DNA of 37,565 bases from assembly GCF_014698335.1 (NCBI RefSeq), contig NZ_JACJSV010000048.1, positions 1-37,565 on the forward strand. The letters are read 5' to 3'. Source of the stretch: Microcystis viridis FACHB-1342 (lineage in GTDB: Bacteria; Cyanobacteriota; Cyanobacteriia; Cyanobacteriales; Microcystaceae). This document shows, piece after piece, positions 25,170 to 33,125 of the stretch. The position numbers and the translations under genes were made by a program. Positions within the stretch are counted from its first letter, which is position 1, and every line of letters begins with the position of its first letter. Under the pieces are notes generated by a model, which did not search any database, was not told the origin of the DNA, and saw nothing but the letters and a program-made list of their open reading frames with translations.

Positions 25170-25436
25170 GGTTATGGCAAATTAGTAGTTTCAATGAGCC
25201 TAAACCCTTAAATAGACTAGGATCGAACAAAGCAAAAAGCTTTTTTATTAAAATTGCTTTTTTTAATTCTGGTGAGCCTTACTTGGCAAAGCTTGTGTGG
25301 ACTATTTTCTGCTAAAATATCATAGCTACTCTAGAAGAGCCCTTTTACGCAAATCTAATTGGAGACAATATCTCCTCTTTCTCAGCGCGTAAAAAAGCTG
25401 AAAAATAGCGGTTCTTAGGAGCGTTTTGCCATAACC
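25170..25436. repeat. Possible 267-bp inverted-repeat element
   Basis: GGTTATGGCAAA (25170-25181) and TTTGCCATAACC (25425-25436) are perfect inverted termini. A second 14-bp inverted pair, AGATTTGCGTAAAA (25136-25149) and TTTTACGCAAATCT (25343-25356), interlocks with it. No coding content. It could be a small non-autonomous element or nested insertions; flanking duplications are not clear. Confidence 0.45.
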
Positions 25437-25575
25437 AATATTGATTCCGCACCATTGTCATCTGATTCGTTATCAAACAAAGCAAAATCAAAAAACAAAG
25501 CTGGTATTATAAACTATAAGCCAACGAACTGATTTTTCCAACAGCAACTGATAGTAACAAAAAAAGTAGGATTTT

Positions 25576-25600
25576 AATTGGTGTAACTTTTACGCCAATT
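25576..25600. repeat. Palindrome at the foot of the transposase fragment
   Basis: AATTGGTGTAA and TTACGCCAATT pair with one mismatch around CTT. It lies about 30 bp beyond the stop of the transposase fragment and may be the end of that insertion sequence or a terminator hairpin. Confidence 0.4.
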
Positions 25601-25631
25601 AGGTTTTATTTTGTCCAAAGTTTAATAACAT

Positions 25632-25787
25632 TTAGTTCGTAGAAATATTAAGACAACCAAGAACAGTTTCCAGATAGTGATTATTCCAACCAGCAGTAAG
25701 TCGCTTGTTCTCAATGCCTACCCTGGCAGTCTTTTCTTGGGACAATAAATTTACGCCAATATGACGTATGACAGCTATATTTTCATA
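25632..25787 (-). pseudogene. ISAs1-type transposase C-terminal fragment
   Basis: Reading the minus strand from 25787 gives [20 protein letters not shown], then [22 protein letters not shown], ending with TAA at 25632-25634. ENxAVIRH..xNLL and the KR..AGW.N.YL pattern are the C-terminal signature of ISAs1-family transposases as I know them. Upstream the frame has no recognisable transposase. Only the last 50 or so codons survive. Confidence 0.65.
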
Positions 25788-26075
25788 AATAAGAACCGAA
25801 TTTAGGACAACAAGATGTTGAAGTTTATTAATTTTTTGTCAGAAGAAAATGTTCTGAATCTCCATCATAATTTAACCAAAGTTTAATTATACAAGAGAAG
25901 ATATTGATAAAAATAGTAATCATAAAAAGCAAATCTTTAACATTTATCAAGCAATTATTTTTATTAGTAAATATTCTACACAATTCAGGCTAGATAAGCA
26001 AGAGAGCTACGCCACTACTACCGAATCACTACCCCGACAAAACTTGAAACTGTGACTAATAGCCACTGTTTAATT

Positions 26076-26495
26076 CTAGGGATTACCTGAAAAAAATACT
26101 TTCCAACCAGCAGTAGCGATCGCACTTGCCAAAAGAATAATTAATGTCCAAACCTGATTTTTTTGGGTTCCTTCCACTGATTTTAGGCGATTATCGATGC
26201 CCTCAACCTTTTCAGTTAACTTTGCCTGTCCCACCTCTAGCTTATTTAATCGTTCGTCGAGTTTGTCAAATTTTTGGTTAAAATCTTTTTGGAGACTTTC
26301 AAATTTTTGGTTAAAATCTTTTTGGAGACTTTCAAATTTTTGGTTAAAATCTTTTTGGAGACTTTCAAATTTTTGGTCAACATCTTTTTGGAAACTGTCA
26401 AATTTTTGGTTAACATCTTTTTGGAGATTGTCAATTTTCCCCTCAATCCTTGTCAAAACAGCTTCTAGGGAATAGGTAACGGTTTCGTTAGACAT
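26076..26495 (-). CDS. Coiled-coil protein with 11-residue repeats and C-terminal membrane anchor
   Basis: 139 residues from ATG 26495, with GGGAG upstream; ATG 26510 is an alternative. Residues about 20-80 hold hendecad repeats of the form QKDFNQKFESL, five of them encoded by exact-length 33-bp tandem repeats (26267-26431). A second coiled-coil region (KLDERLNKLEVGQAKLTEKV) follows and the last 25 residues form one membrane helix (WTLIILLASAIATAGWKVFF). This is the pattern of small DUF1640-like or t-SNARE-like cyanobacterial coiled-coil proteins. It is likely a tethered oligomer; function unknown. The repeat number may vary between strains. Confidence 0.75.
   Translation of the reverse strand: MSNETVTYSLEAVLTRIEGKIDNLQKDVNQKFDSFQKDVDQKFESLQKDFNQKFESLQKDFNQKFESLQKDFNQKFDKLDERLNKLEVGQAKLTEKVEGIDNRLKSVEGTQKNQVWTLIILLASAIATAGWKVFFSGNP
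26267..26431. repeat. Five tandem 33-bp repeats inside the coiled-coil gene
   Basis: Units begin CAAATTTTTGGTTAA on the plus strand. The first three are almost identical and the last two diverge slightly. The unit length of 33 bp keeps the frame and adds one 11-residue coiled-coil turn per copy. Confidence 0.85.
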
Positions 26496-26552
26496 AGTAT
26501 CAACTCCCATTAGATATATTTTCTCGGTCCGCTATCGGAGACTATTTTAAGA

Positions 26553-28367
26553 CTAAACCAGTTCACCGCTTTCTTGCAAAGAGTGGAGACGTTGATAGAT
26601 TCCCTGCTGATTTAATAATTGATCATGGCTACCGATCTCGACAATACGACCATTATCCAAGACGACAATTTGATCCGCTTCTCGAACGGTACTGAGACGG
26701 TGGGCGATAATAATTGTGGTGCGAGTGCCTAAAATGGATTTCATGGCTAGTTGAATGGCTCTTTCTGACTCATAATCTAAGCTAGAAGTGGCCTCATCAA
26801 AAACTAACACATCTGGATCGACAATTAAAGCTCTAGCAATTCCTAAACGCTGTCTTTGTCCCCCCGAAAGACGCACGCCCCTTTCCCCTACAATAGTGGA
26901 ATAACCATTAGGTAATTCATGAATAAATTCATCGACACGGGCAATTTTACAGGCTTCTGCTACCTTCTCGAAGCTAATATTAGGATTACCGTAGGTGAGA
27001 TTTTCTAACACCGTACCATTAAACACATCTACTTCTTGATGGACAATCGCTAACCGTCGCCGATACCAAGTCACATCTAAGCGACGAATATCCTCGCCAT
27101 CCATCATAATTTGCCCTTGATTCGGTTCAAAATAGCGGAAAAGTAACTTAACTAAAGTGGATTTTCCTGAACCCGATTTTCCCACTAATGCCACGGTTTG
27201 ATAGGGTTCAATCAGCAGATTAATATCCTTGAGAATGGTTCTTTCTGGACTATAGCCAAAGCTAAGATTACTTAATTCTACTTTCCCCGTAAAATGATAG
27301 GGATTATGTTGGGCATGATCGGCTAAAAGACTACCGGCATCAGTGCCACTGGGTAAGTTGATAAATTCGTTTAGACGTGCCATAGAAGCATAGCGACGGG
27401 CAAAAGTTTCTGCCATTTGGGATAGGGGATCTAATTCCGCATAGGCCATACTAGCGAGGGTATAGGTGGTGATAAAATGCCCGATCGAGATTTTCTGTTG
27501 AACGGTGGCTAGGAGAGTAAAGAAAAATACTCCAAATAAACTAGCTTGGACGAGGGTTTTTTCCCAAGTAATTAAGTCCACATAACCCTTATGAATGCGA
27601 TAGATAACGTAGGTAAATTCTCTCTCTAAACGCTGTTTCTGACGATATAACTCCTGTCCTTCTGTGGCAAAAGCTTTGACAGTTTTGATATTAGTAATAA
27701 TCTCAGAATTGCGACTTTGGGTATTTTCGATATGCCGATCAAGAATTCTTTCTTTTTGCATTAAATCTTTTAAATCTCTCACAATAAAAGCTAGAATTAA
27801 TACAAAAGAAATAACAAAAGCGAGGGCGATCTGCCATTGAATTACCCAAATAACAATAAAGATACCCAAAACTCTAAACAATTTTGGGATCATCATTCCC
27901 GCCACTTCGGGATAAGTCCAAGTATGACTTTCTATCCCTTTGGCGATCCGGTTAGCGATGCGTCCCGGATTATTTTCATCGTAAAAAGATAGAGGTAAGG
28001 TGAGAATTTTGGCAATAATTTTTTTGAGATGATCTCGTCGCGCTCTTAAGGATATTTCCCAGTGAAACCATGCACCCAGCCAAGGCTGAATTGGTGCTTT
28101 AATTACTGTAGTTAGGAAAATTAAGCCTAATAATACTGCCAAACTAACCCACTTTTCTGAGGCAAAGGGAGTTAAAATCATGGTGCGATCGACCAAAGAT
28201 TGTACGAATCCATCTAAAGGTTGATCGGAAAGAACATTAAGAATCTGTCCGACAGCGTAGGGAACCATCAGATCGATAATTTCAAAGACACTGGAGGCAG
28301 CAATGCTCAAAAAGGCGGCTTTTTGATAATTGCGATAGTAACTGAGAATATCGCGTAAGGAAGCCAT
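26553..28367 (-). CDS. ABC exporter, fused permease and ATPase
   Basis: 604 residues. The membrane domain (about 20-320) has six hydrophobic segments. The nucleotide-binding domain (about 370-600) has Walker A GKSGSGKST, the Q-loop IVHQEVDVF, signature LSGGQRQR, Walker B VLVFDEATSSLD and switch AHRLSTV. It is a homodimeric or heterodimeric half-transporter of the MsbA/lipid and drug exporter class; substrate cannot be predicted. No partner half-transporter is beside it. It lies downstream of a remnant region on the same strand. Confidence 0.93.
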   Translation of the reverse strand: MASLRDILSYYRNYQKAAFLSIAASSVFEIIDLMVPYAVGQILNVLSDQPLDGFVQSLVDRTMILTPFASEKWVSLAVLLGLIFLTTVIKAPIQPWLGAWFHWEISLRARRDHLKKIIAKILTLPLSFYDENNPGRIANRIAKGIESHTWTYPEVAGMMIPKLFRVLGIFIVIWVIQWQIALAFVISFVLILAFIVRDLKDLMQKERILDRHIENTQSRNSEIITNIKTVKAFATEGQELYRQKQRLEREFTYVIYRIHKGYVDLITWEKTLVQASLFGVFFFTLLATVQQKISIGHFITTYTLASMAYAELDPLSQMAETFARRYASMARLNEFINLPSGTDAGSLLADHAQHNPYHFTGKVELSNLSFGYSPERTILKDINLLIEPYQTVALVGKSGSGKSTLVKLLFRYFEPNQGQIMMDGEDIRRLDVTWYRRRLAIVHQEVDVFNGTVLENLTYGNPNISFEKVAEACKIARVDEFIHELPNGYSTIVGERGVRLSGGQRQRLGIARALIVDPDVLVFDEATSSLDYESERAIQLAMKSILGTRTTIIIAHRLSTVREADQIVVLDNGRIVEIGSHDQLLNQQGIYQRLHSLQESGELV

Positions 28368-28611
28368 AACATCAAGTAAATTGCCAATTTTTAACTTCTA
28401 TCTGATAACTGCTAACTGAAAAGACTAAAGGCACTTTTGGGATTGTTTTTCTGGAGTTACCATTATACTACAATACTACAAAAATCTGCCGACCTAGAAA
28501 TTTATAGGACAAAAGCCTTGTCATAGTCTTGTATTCTCAATCAGCTATTAGTCAGGAGACGATGCTAGATCAGCTTATATTTCATCCTTGGCAGAAGCAC
28601 CAGAGATCAAT

Positions 28612-28750
28612 TTATCTAAAATTTTGACGAATATTATCACAAAAATTAATAAATTTCTGAAAGGTTTTTAAGTGTTCGGTTTTATCGATACGCTGTATTA
28701 TAAAGCTTTTTTTCGGTACTTCTTCCTTCAACTAAAAAATAAATATTCAT
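28612..28750 (-). pseudogene. Gutted partner gene of the AAA ATPase (TOPRIM-like N-terminus)
   Basis: ATG 28750 lies 3 bases after the ATPase stop. It encodes MNIYFLVEGRSTEKKLY, resembling the start of TOPRIM-like proteins that pair with AAA ATPases (VEGxTE). The frame is lost after that. In another frame QRIDKTEHLKTFQKFINFCD continues to NIRQNFR and a stop at 28612-28614, a plausible C-terminus of the same protein. The middle of the gene appears deleted, leaving both ends. Confidence 0.6.
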
Positions 28751-28753
28751 CGA

Positions 28754-29932
28754 TTAACTAATTCCTTGAGGAAATTCTTCTAAGACATTGATAAGATCAA
28801 TAAAGGCTTTTTGTCGAGTTTTAGAAATATGAAAATCAGCCGCATTGTGTACCTGAATTACTCCTCCTTTACGAGTGACTATTTTCCAATAGCCAGGACT
28901 GATATTATTAATTATATAGGGATGATGACTGGTAATAATAAACTGTAAATCTCGATAATTAACTAATAAATCTTCTGTTAAAGTGTCCAAACAGTTAACC
29001 CCCAAACTATTTTCAAATTCATCGATTAATATAACACTGCCATCAGGAGATAATTCGATCGTTGCTAAGAACATCAGGCTTTTTATCATTCCAGAGGAGA
29101 TATTTGGTTCTACAATCCAGACATGAGAGTTTTTTTCTTTTATTTGTATGCGAGGTAGCTCTTCAAGTAAACCAATTCTAGTTAATGAAACAAGCAGATC
29201 ACCTAGTTCGGATGGCTCTAAAGATTCTATTTTTAAATCTTCAACTTGAGGGAAAATATCTAAAAACTTTCTCTTTATTATCTCGAACGTATCAGGATAT
29301 TTTTTATAAGTGATAAGCAGTTTGTCGGAAATACGAAGTTGACTCGATTGTAATTCAGAGAGAGAGTTATATTCGGCATATTCGTAGTTTCTAAGGATTT
29401 TACCAAATGTTGAATATGAGATATTAAACTTAAGTGGATTGAAAACCATTTTGTTAAATTCCTGTCGAACAGGGAAAACATCTTCTTCTTGATTGAAAAG
29501 CTCTATACAGCTTAAATAAGATGGTAGTTTTGGTGTCTTTGAATGTTTAAACTCAATTACCTCTTGGTTTCTTTCGATCAAAACCTCTTGATCTTTTAAA
29601 AGAGTTTCCCTAATTATACTAACCTTATTTTCGCCGTCATTACTATTGACTTCATCTTCTTCAATCTTGATGAGAGAACGAGCTTTTCTAACCTCAAATT
29701 CACCCAACCAATGATAACGAACATGATCATTGGTTAAAAGTTCCACATCCCATTTCACCCCATTTATGGATGCACCGTTAGCGATTCTTTTTAAATTACT
29801 AATAGCCTTTAAAATCGAGGTTTTTCCTGCACCTGAGATACCAACTAATAAATTCAAATCTGGAAAAAATTTGCAAGAATCTATACTTAATCCAGAGGAT
29901 AAATCTTGATAGGATAATCTCAAAAGTTTCAT
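28754..29932 (-). CDS. AAA-type ATPase of an OLD/RecF-like two-gene system
   Basis: 392 residues. Walker A GISGAGKTS is at 31-39, near the start, as in OLD/AAA_15-AAA_21 proteins. The long middle region (about 60-280) is variable and coiled-coil-like. Walker B is VILIDEFENSLG with a following ITSHHPYIIN switch. Such ATPases act with a TOPRIM or other nuclease partner in anti-phage systems, the partner encoded immediately downstream, where only a gutted gene remains (28612-28750). The ATPase is intact but probably without its effector. It lies after lepA, separated by a terminator. Confidence 0.85.
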   Translation of the reverse strand: MKLLRLSYQDLSSGLSIDSCKFFPDLNLLVGISGAGKTSILKAISNLKRIANGASINGVKWDVELLTNDHVRYHWLGEFEVRKARSLIKIEEDEVNSNDGENKVSIIRETLLKDQEVLIERNQEVIEFKHSKTPKLPSYLSCIELFNQEEDVFPVRQEFNKMVFNPLKFNISYSTFGKILRNYEYAEYNSLSELQSSQLRISDKLLITYKKYPDTFEIIKRKFLDIFPQVEDLKIESLEPSELGDLLVSLTRIGLLEELPRIQIKEKNSHVWIVEPNISSGMIKSLMFLATIELSPDGSVILIDEFENSLGVNCLDTLTEDLLVNYRDLQFIITSHHPYIINNISPGYWKIVTRKGGVIQVHNAADFHISKTRQKAFIDLINVLEEFPQGIS

Positions 29933-29960
29933 AATAATTCCCCACTGCTAAAACTAAAAA

Positions 29961-29980
29961 GGGTGAGTTAATTCTCACCC
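29961..29980 (-). terminator. Rho-independent terminator of lepA
   Basis: GGGTGAG, loop TTAATT, CTCACCC. On the minus strand, which is lepA's, the stem is followed by TTTTTAGTTTT. It lies 8 bases after the lepA stop, so the ATPase gene downstream needs its own promoter or read-through. Confidence 0.85.
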
Positions 29981-29987
29981 CAAGATT

Positions 29988-31799
29988 TTACTGAGGATCG
30001 AGTTTTAGGACTGCCATAAATGCCTCTTGCGGGACATCAACAGTTCCGATCGCTTTCATCCGTTTCTTCCCTTTTGCTTGCTTGTCTAACAGCTTTTTCT
30101 TGCGGCTAATATCACCACCATAACACTTAGCTAAGACATCCTTTCTTAAAGCAGGAATATGTTCACTAGCGATAATTTTAGAACCAATAGCTGCTTGAAT
30201 GGGAACCTTAAATTGATGCCGGGGAATCAATTCTTTTAACTTTTCGGTTAACGCACGACCAACATAATAAGCTTTATCCCGGTGAACGATCATCGCTAAA
30301 GCATCAACGGGATCACCATTGACCATAATATCTAATTTAACTAGCTCATTTTCCCGATAGCCAATTAATTGATATTCCATACTAGCGTAACCGCGCGATC
30401 GAGATTTTAATTGATCAAAAAAGTCCGTCACCACTTCCGCTAAAGGTAACTCATAAATCAAAGCGGTGCGAGTTTTAGTAAAATAACGCATATCCTTGAA
30501 AACTCCCCGACGACTTTGACATAATTCCATCAAAGCGCCTACATAGGTTTCCGGAGTAATCATTTCCACTTGGATATAAGGTTCCTCAATTTTTTCCCGT
30601 TTTTGTGGGGAAGGTAACAAACTAGGATTATCCACTTCGACAATTTCCCCATCGGTGGTAGTGACCTGATAAACTACCGAGGGAGCAGTGGTAATTAAAT
30701 CTAAGTTATATTCCCTTTCTAGTCTTTCCTGGACGATTTCCATGTGTAGCAGTCCCAAGAAACCGCAACGGAAACCAAAACCCATGGCGCTAGAAGTTTC
30801 CGGTTCGTAGGATAGAGCTGCATCGTTTAATTTTAACTTTTCCAGCGCATCTTTGAGATCGGCATACTGATCAGCATCGGTGGGGAATAATCCGCAGAAA
30901 ACCATCGGTTTTGCTTCTGTATAACCGGGTAAAGGCTCTTGTGCTGGTTTAGCGGTTAGAGTAATCGTATCACCCACCCGGGCATCAGCAACAGTTTTAA
31001 TCGCGGCTGCCAGATAACCCACTTCTCCCGCGTGAAGTTCATTTACCTGTACCTGTTGCGGTGATAAAATTCCCAATTCATCAATCACAAATTCTTTACC
31101 GGAAGCCATAAAACGAATTTTATCGCCCTTTTTCACCCGACCATCCATGACGCGGAAATAGACAATTACTCCTCGATAAGCGTCGTAATAACTATCAAAA
31201 ATTAAAGCTCGGAATGGTTCTTCAAGGGTATCTTGGGGAGGGGGAACTAATTGGACGATCGACTCTAGAATATCATTAATACCGATCCCAGCCTTAGCCG
31301 AGGCCCGAATCGCCTCACTACAGTCTAAACCCACCACTTCCTCGATTTCCGCTGCGACCCGTTCCGGTTCGGCACTGGGTAGGTCGATTTTATTTAAAAC
31401 TGGGATAATTTCGAGGTTATTTTCCAGCGCTAGGTAAACATTGGCTAAAGTTTGCGCCTCTACTCCTTGGGACGCATCCACAACTAATAAAGCTCCCTCG
31501 CACGCCGCTAGAGACCGAGAAACCTCGTAGGAAAAATCCACATGGCCGGGGGTATCAATCAGATTAAGAACGTATTTTTGACCATCCTTAGCGGTATAAT
31601 CCATGCGTGCCGCTTGTAACTTGATGGTGATACCTCGTTCCCGTTCCAAGTCCATATTATCGAGAAATTGTTCTTTCATCTCCCGTTGGGCTACGGTTCC
31701 CGTAATTTGCAGGAGGCGATCGGCGAGAGTTGATTTACCATGATCGATATGAGCGATGATGGAAAAATTGCGAATGCGAGAAACGGGAACGTCAGTCAT
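29988..31799 (-). CDS. lepA: Elongation factor 4 (LepA), ribosome back-translocating GTPase
   Basis: 603 residues. The G domain begins with [15 protein letters not shown] (G1), [12 protein letters not shown] (G2), DTPGHVDF (G3) and NKIDLP (G4). The later domains end in the family-specific basic C-terminal region ([20 protein letters not shown]), characteristic of LepA rather than EF-G. It remobilises stalled ribosomes. Complete length. A clean hairpin terminator follows. Confidence 0.97.
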   Translation of the reverse strand: MTDVPVSRIRNFSIIAHIDHGKSTLADRLLQITGTVAQREMKEQFLDNMDLERERGITIKLQAARMDYTAKDGQKYVLNLIDTPGHVDFSYEVSRSLAACEGALLVVDASQGVEAQTLANVYLALENNLEIIPVLNKIDLPSAEPERVAAEIEEVVGLDCSEAIRASAKAGIGINDILESIVQLVPPPQDTLEEPFRALIFDSYYDAYRGVIVYFRVMDGRVKKGDKIRFMASGKEFVIDELGILSPQQVQVNELHAGEVGYLAAAIKTVADARVGDTITLTAKPAQEPLPGYTEAKPMVFCGLFPTDADQYADLKDALEKLKLNDAALSYEPETSSAMGFGFRCGFLGLLHMEIVQERLEREYNLDLITTAPSVVYQVTTTDGEIVEVDNPSLLPSPQKREKIEEPYIQVEMITPETYVGALMELCQSRRGVFKDMRYFTKTRTALIYELPLAEVVTDFFDQLKSRSRGYASMEYQLIGYRENELVKLDIMVNGDPVDALAMIVHRDKAYYVGRALTEKLKELIPRHQFKVPIQAAIGSKIIASEHIPALRKDVLAKCYGGDISRKKKLLDKQAKGKKRMKAIGTVDVPQEAFMAVLKLDPQ

Positions 31800-32347
31800 C
31801 GTGGTTCACTGTTGGCAAAAGTCAGGGGTTTATAAAATTTTAGATTCCTTAATTCATTGTAGAGGTAAAGTCTCTAAGGCTGGAGCAAAAGCGAAAAGTA
31901 AAAGGTAAAAAAAGCTAAACTGCAAGTATAGTCAGGGTTTTGGCCTTAGCTTTCCCTCTCGGCATCCACAGGAAACTATGGTAGGCTTGATTATGGTGAC
32001 AAAATCAGGGAAAGGGCAATGGCTCAGGAAAAGCTCTATGATTTGTCCAAATCGGATTACTATAGATAGGGCTGGCTGAATAAATCTAAAAACCTTGTTG
32101 GATAAGGCTTTTAGACTTTTTTCCCTCAAAAAGTGCCTATGGAGTGATCGGCGGCAAAATCCCTGGACTTTTTCCCTGAAAATTAGGTAACTGACTACTT
32201 CAAAATCGGTAAAACCCCACACCCTACACCCTACACCCCACACCCTGCCACCACGAAAAACTTTTTTCAGCAGATCCTCGATAAACTCTTGGATGAGAAT
32301 CCTCGACTGACGGGTAGAATGATAGATAGCAATCATTAATAGAGCTT
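31800..32347. other. lepA upstream region with a MITE
   Basis: From 31800 to 32067 I see only AT-rich sequence, presumably holding the lepA promoter. A MITE occupies 32068-32278. A long antisense reading across it is repeat-derived and not a gene. The following 70 bp should contain the promoter of the gene at 32348. Confidence 0.5.
32068..32278 (+). repeat. MITE family A, copy 4
   Basis: 211 bp from AGGGCTGGCTGAATAAATC to a degenerate right end TTCAGCAGATCCT. Flanks AGAT and CGAT agree at three of four positions. The CCTGAAAATTAGGTAA core and CCCACACCCTAC run are present. Confidence 0.8.
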
Positions 32348-32578
32348 ATGAACGACAATGCTACACCGACTCAGCGCACGGCGGAGAAAGTTGAAATCGC
32401 TATTCACCTTGACTCGGAAGTTTTAGACCAGATTAAACACCTGACTAACGATCCTAGTCGCATTATCGAAACAGCGATTAAACAGTGGCTAAGAGGAGAG
32501 AAACAACCGGATGAGGACTTAACCCGTCATCTTCGACGCAATCCCCCCGTACCACCCAAAGGGGAATGGAATGACTAA
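32348..32578 (+). CDS. Small ribbon-helix-helix-like protein (possible antitoxin)
   Basis: 76 residues. The core KVEIAIHLDSEVLDQIKHL, then SRIIETAIKQWLRGEK looks like a ribbon-helix-helix DNA-binding fold (beta strand, two helices). The C-terminus (LRRNPPVPPKGEWND) is proline-rich and extended, as in antitoxins that wrap a toxin. No toxin gene follows: a hairpin is 4 bp downstream and the next gene is 226 bp away. It may be a solitary antitoxin or repressor. Confidence 0.7.
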   Translation: MNDNATPTQRTAEKVEIAIHLDSEVLDQIKHLTNDPSRIIETAIKQWLRGEKQPDEDLTRHLRRNPPVPPKGEWND

Positions 32579-32582
32579 GATT

Positions 32583-32624
32583 TTTCAGTCTCTAATAGGT
32601 TATTTCCCGACGGAGAGACTGAAA
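32583..32624 (+). terminator. Hairpin after the RHH-like gene
   Basis: TTTCAGTCTC and GAGACTGAAA are perfect 10-base arms around a 22-base loop, followed by TATTTT. It begins 4 bp after the stop at 32578 and probably ends that transcript. Confidence 0.7.
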
Positions 32625-32804
32625 TATTTTCTTAGGTCAACCATTGACGGTAATTGAGATTTTTTCCCCAACTAAGCTGGTCATACTAGATTCGTTGAGT
32701 ATAGGCTACATATCAGGACAAGCAAAAGGGGGAATAGATAATCAGTTTTTAATAAACGGATTTAGTATCATTTTGCTTGGGTACTGACAGGAGGAACAAA
32801 ACTG

Positions 32805-33125
32805 ATGCAGATAGAAATTGAAGGAGCCGATGCTATCAAAGTTGCTGAGGACATCCTAGAGATGGAAGGGGTGCAAGGCAGCTACGAAGTTATCTCCGAA
32901 GTGCAGAAAGAGGGAACCCTTGCCACCATTGCCACCATCATCGGCATTATTAGCGGAACAATCGCCATCGCTGAGAAATTTTACCAATTAAAGCGAAAAA
33001 TTGACTCTCCTGAAACCCCGAAAATCGAACGAGTGTTAATTGTCAGCAAAAACGGCGATCGCCTGCTGCTCAAAGATGCTACCCTAGAGCAACTACAAAA
33101 ACTCTTGGAACAAGAAAAATTATGA
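32805..33125 (+). CDS. EACC1-like effector-associated component
   Basis: 106 residues with a strong AGGAGG ten bases upstream of ATG 32805. It starts with a beta-like segment, then a hydrophobic stretch (about 45-64, LATIATIIGIISGTIAIAEK) and a C-terminal strand-helix unit (RVLIVSKNGDRLLLKDAT, LEQLQKLLEQ). This is the layout of effector-associated constant component 1 (EACC1), a small protein encoded next to CHAT, trypsin or NTPase effector genes in cyanobacterial and actinobacterial conflict systems. The exact role of EACC1 is not established; it may couple the effector to membrane or sensors. Its stop overlaps the next start by 4 bases (ATGA), so it is tightly coupled to the CHAT-STAND gene. 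Confidence 0.75.
   Translation: MQIEIEGADAIKVAEDILEMEGVQGSYEVISEVQKEGTLATIATIIGIISGTIAIAEKFYQLKRKIDSPETPKIERVLIVSKNGDRLLLKDATLEQLQKLLEQEKL

Larger units (their letters stand above)
24856..26075. other. 1.2-kb gene desert upstream of kdpA
   Basis: No intact gene is visible. It contains a hairpin (24891-24938), two inverted-repeat pairs (25136/25343 and 25170/25425), another palindrome (25576-25600) and a transposase fragment (25632-25787). The remainder is AT-rich. I looked for a cyclic-di-AMP (ydaO) type riboswitch before kdpA and did not recognise one. Confidence 0.6.

Noticed and set aside
31932-32336. 134-codon minus-strand open frame
   Set aside because: Runs across MITE copy 4; the RVWGVGC stretch is the translated CCCACAC repeat, as in the other copies at 13492-13713 and 22903-23094.
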